Assembly: GCA_018971835.1 (NCBI GenBank)
Contig: JAGWZW010000007.1
Coordinates: 1 to 64,000, forward strand
Direction of reading: 5' to 3'
DNA: 64,000 nt
DNA from: Alphaproteobacteria bacterium
GTDB taxonomy: Bacteria > Pseudomonadota > Alphaproteobacteria > Micropepsales > Micropepsaceae
The position numbers and the translations under genes were made by a program. Below are positions 27,073-36,761 of the stretch, in pieces (the stretch's first letter is position 1; each line of letters opens with the position of its first letter). Below the pieces are notes generated by a model, which searched no databases, had not been told where the DNA came from, and saw only the letters and a program-made list of their open reading frames with translations.

Positions 27073-28670
27073 ATCCCCGCCTGATCGCGATAGAGCTTGT
27101 AGCAGATCGAATCCGAAAGTGCCTCGAACGAGGCGTCGACGATATTGGCCGAAACCCCGACAGTGGACCAGCGGTTGCCCTGCCCGTCCGCGCTTTCGAC
27201 CAGCACGCGCGTCACCGCCTCGGTGCCGCTCGTCAGGATACGGACCTTGAAATCCACCAACTTGAGATCCTGCAGCAGCGCCGAATATTTTCCGAGATCT
27301 TTGCGCAGCGCCAGGTTGAGCGCATCGATCGGGCCGTTCTTGCTTTCGCTGACATTGTGCAGCACCTCGCCGGCCACTTTCAGCTTCACCACCGCCTCGG
27401 ACACCGTGACCTGCTCGCCCAGCGCATTGTGCCGCCGCTCGACGATGACCCGGAAGCTTTCGACCTCGAAATAGTCCGGCACCTGGCCCAGCACGCGCCG
27501 CGCCAAGAGTTCGAAGCTGGCCTCGGCGCCGTCATAGGCATAGCCCAGATATTCGCGCTGCTTGACGTCCTCCAGCAGGCGGGCGACGCGCGGGTCTTTC
27601 GCATCGACATCGATGCCCAGTTCGGCCAGCCGCGCCAGCACATTCGAGCGGCCAGCCTGATCGGACACCAGAATTTTCCGCCGGTTGCCGACGCTTTCGG
27701 GCGGCACATGCTCATAGGTGCGCGGATCCTTGGCCACCGCGGAGGAATGAAGCCCGCCCTTGTGCGCGAAGGCCGACGGCCCGACATAGGCGGCATGGCG
27801 CGCCGGCGCGCGGTTCAGAATTTCATCGAGCAGGCGCGAGGTCTGGGTGATGCGCTTGAGGGCCTCGGGCGCGATGCCGGTCTCATAGCGGCTGACATAG
27901 GGCTCCTTCAGCATCAGCGTGGGGATGAGCGAGCAGAGATTGGCATTGCCGCAGCGTTCGCCCAGGCCGTTGAGCGTGCCTTGCGCCATGCGCGCGCCCG
28001 CCTCGATGGCCGCCAGCGTCACCGCCACGGCTTGCTCGGTATCGTTATGGGCATGGATGCCGAGGCGCGCAGCAGGCAGCTTGGTCCTTACCTCGCCAAC
28101 GATGCGCGCGACCTCTTCCGGCATCGAGCCGCCATTGGTATCGCACAGCACCAGCCAGTCCGCCCCGCCTTCCAGCGCTGCAACGAGGCAGGACAGCGCA
28201 TAATCGGGATTGGCCTTGTAGCCGTCGAAGAAGTGCTCGGCATCGAACAGCGCCTCGCGGCCCTTGGCCTTCACCGCGGCGAGCGATTGGTTGATGCCGT
28301 CAAGGTTTTCGGCGAGCGGAATCTCCAGCGCCACGTTGACCTGATAATCCCAGCTCTTGCCGACGAGGCAGGCCGCGCCGGCCTGCGCATCGAGCACCGC
28401 CGAAAGCCCCGGATCGTTGGCGGCGCTGCGCCCGGCGCGCTTGGTCATGCCGAAGGCGACCAGCCGCGCGGATTTCAGCACCGGCGGACCGGCGAAGAAC
28501 TCGCTGTCCGTCGGGTTGGCGCCGGGAAAGCCGCCTTCGACGTAATCGAGGCCGAGCGCATCCAGCGCCAGCGCGATCTGCCGCTTGTCCTCGGCGGAGA
28601 AATCCACGCCCTGCGTCTGCGCCCCGTCGCGCAGCGTGGTATCGAACAGATAGAGCCGCTCCTTGCTCAT
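27069..28670 (-). CDS. cimA: (R)-citramalate synthase
   Basis: A 533-residue HMGL-like enzyme condensing pyruvate with acetyl-CoA, the threonine-independent entry to isoleucine. The N-terminal barrel begins LYLFDTTLRDGAQTQGVDFS, with the metal histidines in GIHAHNDTEQA, and a C-terminal LeuA-type regulatory domain (about 390-533) follows, usually isoleucine-sensitive. DTTLRDG followed by AQTQG separates CimA from LeuA and homocitrate synthase. The ATG at 28670 overlaps the GNAT stop by 4 nt. Confidence 0.93.
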   Translation of the reverse strand: MSKERLYLFDTTLRDGAQTQGVDFSAEDKRQIALALDALGLDYVEGGFPGANPTDSEFFAGPPVLKSARLVAFGMTKRAGRSAANDPGLSAVLDAQAGAACLVGKSWDYQVNVALEIPLAENLDGINQSLAAVKAKGREALFDAEHFFDGYKANPDYALSCLVAALEGGADWLVLCDTNGGSMPEEVARIVGEVRTKLPAARLGIHAHNDTEQAVAVTLAAIEAGARMAQGTLNGLGERCGNANLCSLIPTLMLKEPYVSRYETGIAPEALKRITQTSRLLDEILNRAPARHAAYVGPSAFAHKGGLHSSAVAKDPRTYEHVPPESVGNRRKILVSDQAGRSNVLARLAELGIDVDAKDPRVARLLEDVKQREYLGYAYDGAEASFELLARRVLGQVPDYFEVESFRVIVERRHNALGEQVTVSEAVVKLKVAGEVLHNVSESKNGPIDALNLALRKDLGKYSALLQDLKLVDFKVRILTSGTEAVTRVLVESADGQGNRWSTVGVSANIVDASFEALSDSICYKLYRDQAGM

Positions 28671-29164
28671 TGCAGTGGCCCTTTGTTGACGGGCTGAAGC
28701 GTCTTTTCCATGGAGGTGTTGCCCAGCCATTCGCCGTTGACTTCCACCGTGTTGCGGCGTTGGGCCGTATAGCCGCGGTGGCCGAAGAAATCGCGCGCCG
28801 TGTCGCTGGCATCGACGGTGAGCCGCGTGATGCCGCGCGCCGCCGCCAGCGTCTCCAGCGCGCCGACCAGCGCCTTGGCCACGCCGCGACGCGCCGCGCG
28901 CGGATGCACGTACAGCATTTCGATATGGTCGCTGTCTTTCAGCGAGGCGAAGCCCACCGGCACGCGATCGAGCGTGGCGATCAGGGTGAGTTCCTTTTCG
29001 CGCCGCGCGGCGAAGGCGGCCTCGTCATCGGCCGCGCTCATCCAGGCCTCCTGCTGGGCGGGGTTGTAATCCTCGCCCGCCAGTCCCTCGATCGAGGCGC
29101 GGAAGATTTCGGCCACCGTGTGCGCGTCGGACGGCAGCATGGGGCGCAGGGCGGGCGCGCTCAT
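28667..29164 (-). CDS. GNAT-family N-acetyltransferase
   Basis: A 165-residue acetyltransferase. The acetyl-CoA loop reads [18 protein letters not shown] (motif A, about residues 86-103), and the C-terminal [19 protein letters not shown] is the pattern of the YafP-like group. The ATG overlaps the cysS stop (ATGA) and its own stop overlaps cimA. The acceptor is unknown; linkage to amino-acid genes does not define it. Confidence 0.88.
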   Translation of the reverse strand: MSAPALRPMLPSDAHTVAEIFRASIEGLAGEDYNPAQQEAWMSAADDEAAFAARREKELTLIATLDRVPVGFASLKDSDHIEMLYVHPRAARRGVAKALVGALETLAAARGITRLTVDASDTARDFFGHRGYTAQRRNTVEVNGEWLGNTSMEKTLQPVNKGPLQ

Positions 29165-30477
29165 CGCTTCACCTCCCAGGTGGTGGTGCCGTCCTTGTTG
29201 TCCTTCAGCACGATGCCCTTGGCGTCGAGTTCGTTTCTGATGCGATCCGCCTCGGCAAAATTCTTCGCCTTCTTCGCGGCAGCGCGGGCGGCGATCTGCA
29301 CTGTAACCCATGCTTCCTCGATATCCGACCGCAGGCTCTTATCCATTGGGCGATTACCAGAGAATCCTAGCAACGTCAGGCCAGCAGAAAGCTCCTCCGC
29401 TGGAGCCTGATGAAGATAGCGCATCGCAAGTGGTGTGTTCAGGTCGTCGTATAGCGCGTTCAAAAAATTCTTCTCAAGAACAGGCTCTATCACGCCTTCA
29501 GCGTTCTTTGCCCATCGGTCGAGAACAGTCTCGGACTCCTTGAGTCCCGCCATGGTCCAATCCAGCGGTTGACGATAATGTGTACGCAGCATATTGAATC
29601 GCAGCACTTCGCCCGGCCAATCCTTCAGCAACTCCCTGATCGTCACGAAGTTGCCCAGCGACTTGGACATCTTCGCGCCTTCGACCTGCAGATGCCCGTT
29701 GTGCAGCCAGTATCGGGCCAGCGGATGATCGTGGTGCGCGCCTTCGGATTGCGCGATCTCGTTCTCGTGATGCGGGAACACCAGATCGATGCCGCCGCCG
29801 TGAATGTCGAACGTCTCGCCCAGATATTTGCCGCTCATGGCCGAGCATTCCAGGTGCCAGCCCGGCCGGCCGCGGCCCCAGGGCGACTCCCAGCCCGGCG
29901 TGGCCGCGTCCGACGGCTTCCACAGCACGAAATCCATCGGGTTCTTCTTGTAGGGCGCCGGATCGACGCGGGCGCCGGCGATCATCTCGTCCAGCGAGCG
30001 GCGGGCCAGCTTGCCGTAATCAGGCTTCGACGACACGTCGTAAAGCACATGGCCCTCGGCCGCATAAGCGTGCCCGGCGGCGATCAACTGCTCGATCATC
30101 GCGATCATCTCGGCGATGTGTTCGGTGGCGCGCGGCTCCACCGTCGGCGGCAGCACGCCCAGCGCCGCGATATCCTCGTGGAACTGCCAGGCCGTGCGTT
30201 CGGTCAGATCGCGGATGGAGACACCCTCCTCCGCCGCCCGCGCGTTGATCTTGTCGTCCACGTCGGTGATGTTGCGGACATAGGTGACGTGCTCCGGCCC
30301 GTAGAGGTGGCGCAGCAGCCGGAACAGCACATCGAACACGATCACCGGCCGCGCATTGCCGATATGGGCGAAGTCGTAGACCGTCGGCCCGCACACATAC
30401 ATGCGCACGTTGGCGGGATCGAGGGGCACGAAATCTTCTTTCGTGCGGCTGAGCGTGTTGTGCAGGCGGAGCGTCAT
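29161..30477 (-). CDS. cysS: cysteinyl-tRNA synthetase, mosaic C-terminal half
   Basis: Charges tRNA-Cys. The 438-residue class I synthetase has Cys29 and the later Cys/His/Glu zinc ligands (HLECSAM, HHENE), the HIGN signature at 38-41 and KMSKS. It is some 20 residues shorter than usual, with the loss in the C-terminal helical part. From about 29290 to 29660 the codon use changes sharply, with many CTA, GGA, TCT, CCA and ACA codons that its flanks avoid, suggesting replacement by recombination. Catalytic parts look intact. Start at 30477; longer in-frame openings run into non-coding repeat DNA. Confidence 0.93.
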   Translation of the reverse strand: MTLRLHNTLSRTKEDFVPLDPANVRMYVCGPTVYDFAHIGNARPVIVFDVLFRLLRHLYGPEHVTYVRNITDVDDKINARAAEEGVSIRDLTERTAWQFHEDIAALGVLPPTVEPRATEHIAEMIAMIEQLIAAGHAYAAEGHVLYDVSSKPDYGKLARRSLDEMIAGARVDPAPYKKNPMDFVLWKPSDAATPGWESPWGRGRPGWHLECSAMSGKYLGETFDIHGGGIDLVFPHHENEIAQSEGAHHDHPLARYWLHNGHLQVEGAKMSKSLGNFVTIRELLKDWPGEVLRFNMLRTHYRQPLDWTMAGLKESETVLDRWAKNAEGVIEPVLEKNFLNALYDDLNTPLAMRYLHQAPAEELSAGLTLLGFSGNRPMDKSLRSDIEEAWVTVQIAARAAAKKAKNFAEADRIRNELDAKGIVLKDNKDGTTTWEVKR

Positions 30478-30589
30478 GGCGTCGGTCTTCTGATGGTGTT
30501 CGTACAACTCGTTCTTATCGCCCTCACCCTCCGCTGTCATGGCCTGCGAATGCGGGCCACCTAGTTGATGCCGCACAAGCGGCGCGGGT

Positions 30590-30623
30590 GTCATCTGGAT
30601 CCCCCGCATTCGCGGGGGATGAC
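30590..30623. repeat. palindromic intergenic repeat (alphaproteobacterial GTCATCC-type)
   Basis: CCCCCGC (30601-30607) and GCGGGGG (30612-30618) form a 7-bp stem around ATTC, flanked by GTCAT (30590-30594) and ATGAC (30619-30623). The consensus GTCAT...CCCCGC-loop-GCGGGG...ATGAC is a widely scattered small palindrome of alphaproteobacterial genomes. It lies between gltX and cysS, in a gap (30478-30706) that otherwise shows no gene. Confidence 0.6.
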
Positions 30624-30706
30624 AGTTTTGAAGATGTGGTTCGGGCAAAGGGGAGGGTCGCGGCGTCAGCCGCAAATCGAAATCCGGCAAATGTGGCGGG
30701 AAAATT

Positions 30707-32041
30707 TCACGCCGTGTCCCCTTTGAGGCGCGCGAGGGCTTTCCCGCGCCCGATGAGGGGTAGCAGCTTTTTCAGCTCCGGTCCATTGTCGCGGCCGGTG
30801 AGTGCCAGCCGCAAGGGATGATAGAGGTTCCGGCCCTTGGCGCCGGTCCGGCCGGAGACGGCCTTGGTCCAGGCGCCCCAGGTGGTTTCGTCCCACGGTT
30901 CGGGGGGCAGCAGGTCCGCCGCCGCACCGGCCAGCGCCGCGTTTTCGATCACCGGCGTCACCGGCCCGGCCACCAGCGGCCAGAGGTCCGCGACGTCGGA
31001 CAGACGGGCGAGGTTGGGCTTCACCGCCTCCCAGAAGGCTTCGCCGCCGCCCACGCCGAGGCCGAGCAGCCGGCCCTCGACCGCCGCATACGGCAGGCCG
31101 TGGAGCAGTTTCGCATTCAGCTTCAGCAGCTCGGCGGGGTCGAAATGGGCCGGGGCCCGGCCGATCCTGGCGAAGTCGAAGCCGGCGGCCAAATCCTCCG
31201 GCGCGGCCAGGGCGATGGCGTCGGAGGTGCCGGTCCTGGCGAGATAGCAGGCCAGCGTCAGCGGCTCGATGCCGTCCTCGCGCAGGCTGCGCAGCGAGAG
31301 CGAACCGAGGCGCTTGGAGAGCGCCTGCCCGCCCGAGCCGATGAGCAGCGGATGATGCGCAAATACTGGCGCTTTCGCGCCGAGGGCCTCGAAGATCTCG
31401 ATCTGCACCGCGGTGTTGGTGACGTGATCCTCGCCGCGGATGATATGCGTGATCGCGAACTCGATATCGTCCACCACCGAAGGCAGGGTGTAGAGGAAGC
31501 GGCCGTCCTCGCGGATCAGCACCGGATCGGAAAGGTGCGCGGTGTCGATCTCCACGTCCCCGCGGATTTCGTCGTGCCATTTCACCTTGGTCTGCGAGAG
31601 TTTGAAGCGCCAGTGGGGGGCGCGGCCTTCGGCTTCCAGCCTGGCGCGATCGGCATCGCCGAGCTTCAGCGCGGCGCGGTCATAGACCGGCGGCTGGCCT
31701 TGCGCGATCTGGCGCTTGCGCCGGCGCTCCAGTTCGGCGGCGGTTTCGTAACAGGGATAGAGCCGGCCGGCGGCCTTCAGCTTTTCGGCCGCCGCGGCAT
31801 GTTCCTTGGTGCGCTCGGACTGGCGGGCGAAGAAGTCGTGGGTGATACCGAGCCAGTCGAGGTCTTCGATGATGGCGTCCTCAAATTCCTGGCGCGAGCG
31901 TTCGGTATCGGTGTCGTCGATGCGCAGCAGGAAGCGGCCGTCATGCTTGCGCGCGAACAGGAAGTTCAGCATGGCGGTGCGCGCATTGCCGACATGGATG
32001 AGGCCGGTGGGCGACGGCGCGAAACGGACGGTGGGGATCAT
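30707..32041 (-). CDS. gltX: glutamyl-tRNA synthetase (alphaproteobacterial second type)
   Basis: A 444-residue class I synthetase with the opening [17 protein letters not shown] (HIGH equivalent HVGN) and the KMSKS equivalent [16 protein letters not shown], the pattern of the shorter GluRS paralogue common in alphaproteobacteria that have two gltX genes. It charges tRNA-Glu and may mischarge tRNA-Gln for transamidation. The C-terminal anticodon domain is short. The ATG overlaps the nadE stop by 4 nt. Confidence 0.93.
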   Translation of the reverse strand: MIPTVRFAPSPTGLIHVGNARTAMLNFLFARKHDGRFLLRIDDTDTERSRQEFEDAIIEDLDWLGITHDFFARQSERTKEHAAAAEKLKAAGRLYPCYETAAELERRRKRQIAQGQPPVYDRAALKLGDADRARLEAEGRAPHWRFKLSQTKVKWHDEIRGDVEIDTAHLSDPVLIREDGRFLYTLPSVVDDIEFAITHIIRGEDHVTNTAVQIEIFEALGAKAPVFAHHPLLIGSGGQALSKRLGSLSLRSLREDGIEPLTLACYLARTGTSDAIALAAPEDLAAGFDFARIGRAPAHFDPAELLKLNAKLLHGLPYAAVEGRLLGLGVGGGEAFWEAVKPNLARLSDVADLWPLVAGPVTPVIENAALAGAAADLLPPEPWDETTWGAWTKAVSGRTGAKGRNLYHPLRLALTGRDNGPELKKLLPLIGRGKALARLKGDTA

Positions 32042-33699
32042 TTCGCGTTCCGGTAGGCGTTGGTGATCGGATAGCGGCGGTCGCGGCCGAAATTGCGGAT
32101 GGAGAGCTTGACGCCGGGCGGGGCCTGGCGGCGCTTGTATTCGGCGATGTAGAGCAAATTCTCCACCCGCTTGACGATGGCCGGGTCATAGCCCTCCGCC
32201 ACGATCTCGGCGAAGGACAGCTCGCGCTCCACCAGCCGCTCAAGGATGGCATCGAGGATGGCGTAGGGCGGCAGCGAATCCTCGTCCTTCTGCTCGGCGC
32301 GCAGTTCGGCGCTGGGCGGGCGGGTGATGACGTTCTCGGGCATGACGCGACCCGTGGGCCCCAGCGCGCCCACCGGCCTGCTCTGGTTGCGCCAGCGCGA
32401 GAGCGCGAAGACGTCCATCTTGTAGAGGTCCTTCAGCACGTTGTAGCCGCCGTTCATGTCGCCATAGAGCGTGGCGTAGCCGACGCTCATCTCGGATTTG
32501 TTGCCGGTCGCCAGCACCATCGGGCCGAACTTGTTGGAGATCGCCATCAGGATGAGCCCGCGGATGCGCGACTGGATGTTCTCTTCGGTGGTATCCGGCG
32601 CGCGGCCGTCGAACAGCGGCGCCAGAAGTGCGTCGAAGCTCTTCACCGCATCCTCGATAGCCACAATATCGTAGTGCACACCGAGAAGTTTCGCGATCTC
32701 CGCGGCATCCCCGAGGCTCTCGCCGGAGGTGTAGCGCGAGGGCATCATCACGCAGCGCACGCGCGCCGGCCCCAGCGCATCGACAGCGACCGCCGCGGTG
32801 AGTGCGGAATCGATGCCGCCGGACAGCCCGATCACCACGCCGGGAAAACGGTTCTTGTTCACATAATCGCGCAGCGCCAGCATCATCGCGGCATAGAGCG
32901 CGGCATGGCCTTCTTCCAGAACGGCTTTGGGACCGGGCTCGCAATGCCAGCCGTCGGCGCGGCGATGCCAGTCGGTGAGCAGAATATCCTCGACGAAGCC
33001 TGGCATCTGCACGGCCATACTGCGATCGGCATTGAGCACGAAGGAGGCGCCGTCGAACACCAGCTCGTCCTGCCCGCAGACCTGGTTGAGATAGACGAGC
33101 GGCAGCCCGCTTTCGACCACGCGGCTGACGGCATGATGCAGGCGCACGTCGCGCTTGCCGCGGTCGAACGGCGAGCCGTTCGGCACCAGGAGGATTTCCG
33201 CGCCGGTTTCGGACAGGCACTCCACCACGTCACCCGTCCAGATATCTTCGCAGATCGGCACGCCGATGCGCACGCCGCGGACATTGAACGGGCCGGGCAT
33301 CGGCCCCACCGCGAAGACTCGCTTCTCGTCGAACACGCCGTAGTTCGGCAGGTCCACCTTGCGCGTGATCGCCTGCACCTTGCCGCCATCGAGCAGCGCC
33401 ACGGCGTTATAGAGCTTGTCGCCCTCGCGCCAGGGCGTACCGATCAGCACCGCGGGGCCGCCATCGGCAGTTTCGGGCGCGAAGGCTTCCACCGCCTCGC
33501 GCGCGGCGCGCTGCAAGGCGGGTTTGAGAACCAGGTCTTCCGGCGGATAGCCGGTGACGAAGAGTTCCGGGTAAAGGATGATATCCGCCCCGCCTGCGGC
33601 CGCAGTGGCGCGCGCGGCCTTCGCCTTGGCGAGGTTGCCGGCGATGTCGCCCATCACGGGATTGAGCTGGGCCAGCGCAATGCGAAGATGATCGCTCAT
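32038..33699 (-). CDS. nadE: glutamine-dependent NAD+ synthetase
   Basis: A 553-residue two-domain enzyme making NAD from deamido-NAD. The N-terminal nitrilase domain (1-270) carries the Glu ([14 protein letters not shown]), Lys ([13 protein letters not shown]) and Cys (VPICEDIW) triad that releases ammonia from glutamine. The C-terminal synthetase has the PP-loop [15 protein letters not shown] and [18 protein letters not shown]. It is the first gene of a nadE-gltX pair. Confidence 0.97.
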   Translation of the reverse strand: MSDHLRIALAQLNPVMGDIAGNLAKAKAARATAAAGGADIILYPELFVTGYPPEDLVLKPALQRAAREAVEAFAPETADGGPAVLIGTPWREGDKLYNAVALLDGGKVQAITRKVDLPNYGVFDEKRVFAVGPMPGPFNVRGVRIGVPICEDIWTGDVVECLSETGAEILLVPNGSPFDRGKRDVRLHHAVSRVVESGLPLVYLNQVCGQDELVFDGASFVLNADRSMAVQMPGFVEDILLTDWHRRADGWHCEPGPKAVLEEGHAALYAAMMLALRDYVNKNRFPGVVIGLSGGIDSALTAAVAVDALGPARVRCVMMPSRYTSGESLGDAAEIAKLLGVHYDIVAIEDAVKSFDALLAPLFDGRAPDTTEENIQSRIRGLILMAISNKFGPMVLATGNKSEMSVGYATLYGDMNGGYNVLKDLYKMDVFALSRWRNQSRPVGALGPTGRVMPENVITRPPSAELRAEQKDEDSLPPYAILDAILERLVERELSFAEIVAEGYDPAIVKRVENLLYIAEYKRRQAPPGVKLSIRNFGRDRRYPITNAYRNAK

Positions 33700-33757
33700 G
33701 GCAGGTGTTTAGCGCGGTCCGTGAAGGCCCGCAAAACCAATCGCGGGGCCAGAGCAC

Positions 33758-34786
33758 TCAGGCTTGCAGCGCGACCTCTTTGCCCGCGCGAATCTGGGTG
33801 CGCGGGGTGGCGGCCTCGTCGATCAGCAGGGCGGTTTCAAGGGCGCGGCGGGCCTCTTCCGGGCGCACCAGCGTCATGGCGCCGCTGCGGGCGGCCGCCA
33901 CGAAGGCTGCCACCGAAGCGCCCAGCGGATCGGCCAGATCGGGCGCGCACAGCGGGCGGCGGGTGGTGTTCTTCACCTGGCGGGTGACGAAATCGATTTC
34001 GATCACGCCATCGGGATAGACCGCGCGCAGGCCGCGGCGGCGTTCGTCCGAAATGCGGCTGGAGAGCAGGCGCGCCTGGGTGCCGTTCTCGAACTGCACC
34101 ACGGCAGAAACCTCGTCGGCCAGCCGCCCGTGGGTGGCCCGGCCCTCGGCCTGCACGTCCGTGACAGCGCCGGGGATCAGCCGGTGCACCAGATCCAGAT
34201 CGTGAATCATCAGATCGAGCACGCTGGAGACATCGGCGCCGCGACCGGTCCAGGGGCCGGCACGCCAGCACTCGATCGCCAGCGGCGCGTCGACAAAATC
34301 CAAGAGGCCCGAATGGGCGAAGACGAAACGCTCCTGATGACCGACGGTGAGGACAAGGTCTTTCTCCTCGGCCAAGGCGATCAGGGCATCAGCTTCGCTC
34401 AGCGTGGTGGCGATGGGCTTTTCCACCAGCACATGCACGCCCGCTTCCAGAAAGCCGCGCACGATGGCGGCATGGGTGACAGCCGGGGAGCAGACGGAAA
34501 CCACATCCACCTTGCCCAAAAGATCGCGCCAGTCTGCTACCGTCGGCACACCGAACTTGGCCATAGCGGCCGCCCGCGCCTCCACGGAGGGATCGGCGAT
34601 GGCCACCAGGCGCACCCCGTCCATATCCGCGTATTTTGTCGCGTGATGACGGCCAAAGGCCCCCGCGCCGACAACGGCGGCGCGCAGCCCGGATGTGGAG
34701 AGGGAAGTAGGGTTGGAACGCAACAGAAGAATCCCCGGGAGATACCGGGACTTATGAGCCACACCGGCGGCCGGAGCGCGACTCAT
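33758..34786 (-). CDS. Gfo/Idh/MocA family oxidoreductase
   Basis: A 342-residue NAD(P)-dependent dehydrogenase with the Rossmann opening AAVVGAGAFGRHHATKYAD and the family catalytic segment LVEKPIATT containing the EKP lysine. The second-domain motif MIHDLDLVHRL is also present, as in UDP-sugar or inositol dehydrogenases of the family. ATG at 34786 is used although about 24 residues precede the fold, so a later start is possible. It is divergent from the MDR gene across 85 nt. The substrate is unknown. Confidence 0.88.
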   Translation of the reverse strand: MSRAPAAGVAHKSRYLPGILLLRSNPTSLSTSGLRAAVVGAGAFGRHHATKYADMDGVRLVAIADPSVEARAAAMAKFGVPTVADWRDLLGKVDVVSVCSPAVTHAAIVRGFLEAGVHVLVEKPIATTLSEADALIALAEEKDLVLTVGHQERFVFAHSGLLDFVDAPLAIECWRAGPWTGRGADVSSVLDLMIHDLDLVHRLIPGAVTDVQAEGRATHGRLADEVSAVVQFENGTQARLLSSRISDERRRGLRAVYPDGVIEIDFVTRQVKNTTRRPLCAPDLADPLGASVAAFVAAARSGAMTLVRPEEARRALETALLIDEAATPRTQIRAGKEVALQA

Positions 34787-34871
34787 AAAATGTTTCGTGT
34801 TGTTACACCTCTGTCCCCTGCTAGGCTCCCGGCCTTCCGATATCCCTATTTTGATCGTTAAGGAGACTGCT

Positions 34872-35900
34872 ATGACCGAGCAAAAAAACCGGGAAATCCG
34901 CCTTGTCCGGCGGCCTGAGGGCCTGCCCCGGCCGGCCGATTTCGAACTGGTTGAAACCCCAGTCCCGGCCCCAGGCCCCGGCCAGATCCTGGTCCGCAAC
35001 ATTTATATGTCGGTGGACCCGTACATGCGCGGCCGCATGATGGACCGCAAAAGCTACGTCCCGCCCTTCCAGATCGGCGAGACGCTCTCCGGCGGCGCAG
35101 TGGGCCAGGTGGTCGAGGCCAATGGCCATCCGGCCTTCCGGAAAGGTGATTACGTCAGCAACATGGAGGGCTGGAGGGAATGGTTCGTCTCCAAGGGCGC
35201 CATGATGCAGAAGATCGACCCGGAAGCGGCCCCCATCCAGGCCTATCTCGGCACCTTCGGCATGCCCGGGCTGACGGCCTATGCGGGCCTCTTGCGCGTG
35301 GCCAAACTCAAAGAGGGCGATCGCGTGTTCGTCTCGGCCGCTTCCGGCGCCGTGGGTTCGATCGTCTGCCAGATCGCCAAGAACAAGGGCTGCACCGTGG
35401 TCGGCTCGGCTGGCTCGGACGACAAGTGCGACTGGCTGAGGACGCAGGCGCGCGTGGACGAAGCCATCAACTACAAGACCTGCGGCGATCTTACCGCCGC
35501 CGTACGCAAGACCATGCCCGAAGGCATCGACGTCTATTTCGAGAATGTCGGCGGCGCCCATCTGGAGGCCGCTCTGGCAAACATGCGCCCCTTCGGCCGT
35601 ATCGCTGTCTGCGGCTTGATCGAACAGTACAATGCGACCGCCCTGCCGGCAGGCCCGCGCAATTTTGTCTCCATCATCGGGCTTCGCCTGACGGTGACAG
35701 GCTTCATTGTCTCCGACCACTTCGACATGCAGCAGGACTTCCTGCGCGACATGGCGGCGTGGAAGAAGGACGGCAAGCTCACCTGGCACGAGACCGTCGT
35801 GGACGGCATCGAGCACGCGCCCGAAGCCTTCATCGGCCTCTTCAAGGGCGCCAATTTCGGCAAGATGCTGGTGAAGATCGGGCCGGATAGCGCGGTTTAG
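34872..35900 (+). CDS. NADP-dependent MDR oxidoreductase (CurA/LTB4DH type)
   Basis: A 342-residue medium-chain reductase without the zinc site, of the group that reduces the double bond of alpha,beta-unsaturated ketones (CurA, leukotriene B4 dehydrogenase). It has NIYMSVDPYMRGRM near residue 45, the nucleotide loop AASGAVGSIVCQIAKN and VYFENVGG. AAGGAG sits 6-7 nt before the ATG. It is a single gene, divergent from the Gfo/Idh gene and followed by a strong hairpin. Confidence 0.93.
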   Translation: MTEQKNREIRLVRRPEGLPRPADFELVETPVPAPGPGQILVRNIYMSVDPYMRGRMMDRKSYVPPFQIGETLSGGAVGQVVEANGHPAFRKGDYVSNMEGWREWFVSKGAMMQKIDPEAAPIQAYLGTFGMPGLTAYAGLLRVAKLKEGDRVFVSAASGAVGSIVCQIAKNKGCTVVGSAGSDDKCDWLRTQARVDEAINYKTCGDLTAAVRKTMPEGIDVYFENVGGAHLEAALANMRPFGRIAVCGLIEQYNATALPAGPRNFVSIIGLRLTVTGFIVSDHFDMQQDFLRDMAAWKKDGKLTWHETVVDGIEHAPEAFIGLFKGANFGKMLVKIGPDSAV

Positions 35901-35914
35901 TGGAATGCGAAGAA

Positions 35915-35945
35915 CGCGGCGCCGCACGTAGCGTTCGGCGCCGCG
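35915..35945. terminator. hairpin between convergent genes
   Basis: CGCGGCGCCG (35915-35924) and CGGCGCCGCG (35936-35945) make a perfect 10-bp stem with an 11-nt loop, placed in the 65-nt gap between two convergent genes. It fits a bidirectional terminator, though no T-tract follows on either side. Confidence 0.55.
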
Positions 35946-35965
35946 ATTCCGGCGCGATTTGCCGT

Positions 35966-36715
35966 TCAGGCCTCCGGTCCCAGCGCCAGAAGATTGGTCA
36001 GCGCCGCGACAATGAGATAGGCGAGCATCAAGGGGACGATGCCGATCAGCACGTCCCCTGTGATGCCGCGCAGGACCGAGCACGGCAGCAGCGCGAAGAG
36101 CGAGCCGACATAGAGGAACTGGACACCAATCACTGCGACGAAGCCCAGCAGCGCGGCCAGGCCGGTGGGCCCCAGGGCCTCGGGGCGCTGCTTGCGTTCG
36201 AGCCGGACAAGGCCCGCCGCCAGCCGCACGCGCGACAGCGCGGAGCCCAGATAAATAAAGGCGAGCAGCCAAGCGAAAGCGGCGGCGAACATGCGCCCGC
36301 CGTCGAGCCCGCAGACCCCCAGCGCAAATTCAAGCGAAACCTGCCCCGGCACAGCGAATTCGATGCCGGCCTGCAGCACCTGCAACAGCCCGCCCGAGAG
36401 ATGATCGGGCAGATAGAGCACCTGTACGGAAAGCGCCGCCAGCACAAAAACGATGAAAATTACTTCGTTGAAGCCGGGCAGGATGTGATGCGGCTTGATC
36501 CGCTTGAGAAACGGTCCGCTGCCCCCGGCGGTGGCGACGGCATAACCGCCAATGAACAGGAGCCCCATAGCGCCGAACAGCAGCACGACGAGCACGACCC
36601 CGGCAACTGCCGCACCGGGCGCAATGTCGGCAGCAAGATCGCCTGCCAGCGCATAGACGCCCGAACACAGGCAGAACACCACCCATCCCTTGGCAAGAAG
36701 GCGCGCAACGCCCAT
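35966..36715 (-). CDS. hypothetical polytopic membrane protein, 249 aa
   Basis: Not recognised. It has about seven hydrophobic segments (approx. 6-25, 33-62, 83-102, 133-160, 182-207, 213-243) joined by short loops; one loop (about 65-80) is basic with KRIKPHHILPGF. There are no charged membrane residues of a known transporter motif, no signal peptide and few cysteines. It lies 46 nt after the DAHP synthase gene and is probably the last gene of that run. Base composition matches its neighbours. Confidence 0.75.
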   Translation of the reverse strand: MGVARLLAKGWVVFCLCSGVYALAGDLAADIAPGAAVAGVVLVVLLFGAMGLLFIGGYAVATAGGSGPFLKRIKPHHILPGFNEVIFIVFVLAALSVQVLYLPDHLSGGLLQVLQAGIEFAVPGQVSLEFALGVCGLDGGRMFAAAFAWLLAFIYLGSALSRVRLAAGLVRLERKQRPEALGPTGLAALLGFVAVIGVQFLYVGSLFALLPCSVLRGITGDVLIGIVPLMLAYLIVAALTNLLALGPEA

Positions 36716-36761
36716 CCGTGTGCCCCCTCCCCGTCTGCTTAACGCCAGGCCCCGGTCCGAT

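Noticed and set aside
31284-31320. KMSKS variant ([10 protein letters not shown]) in gltX as a possible active-site defect
   Set aside because: The pattern is typical of the shorter alphaproteobacterial GluRS paralogue, so it is a subfamily trait.
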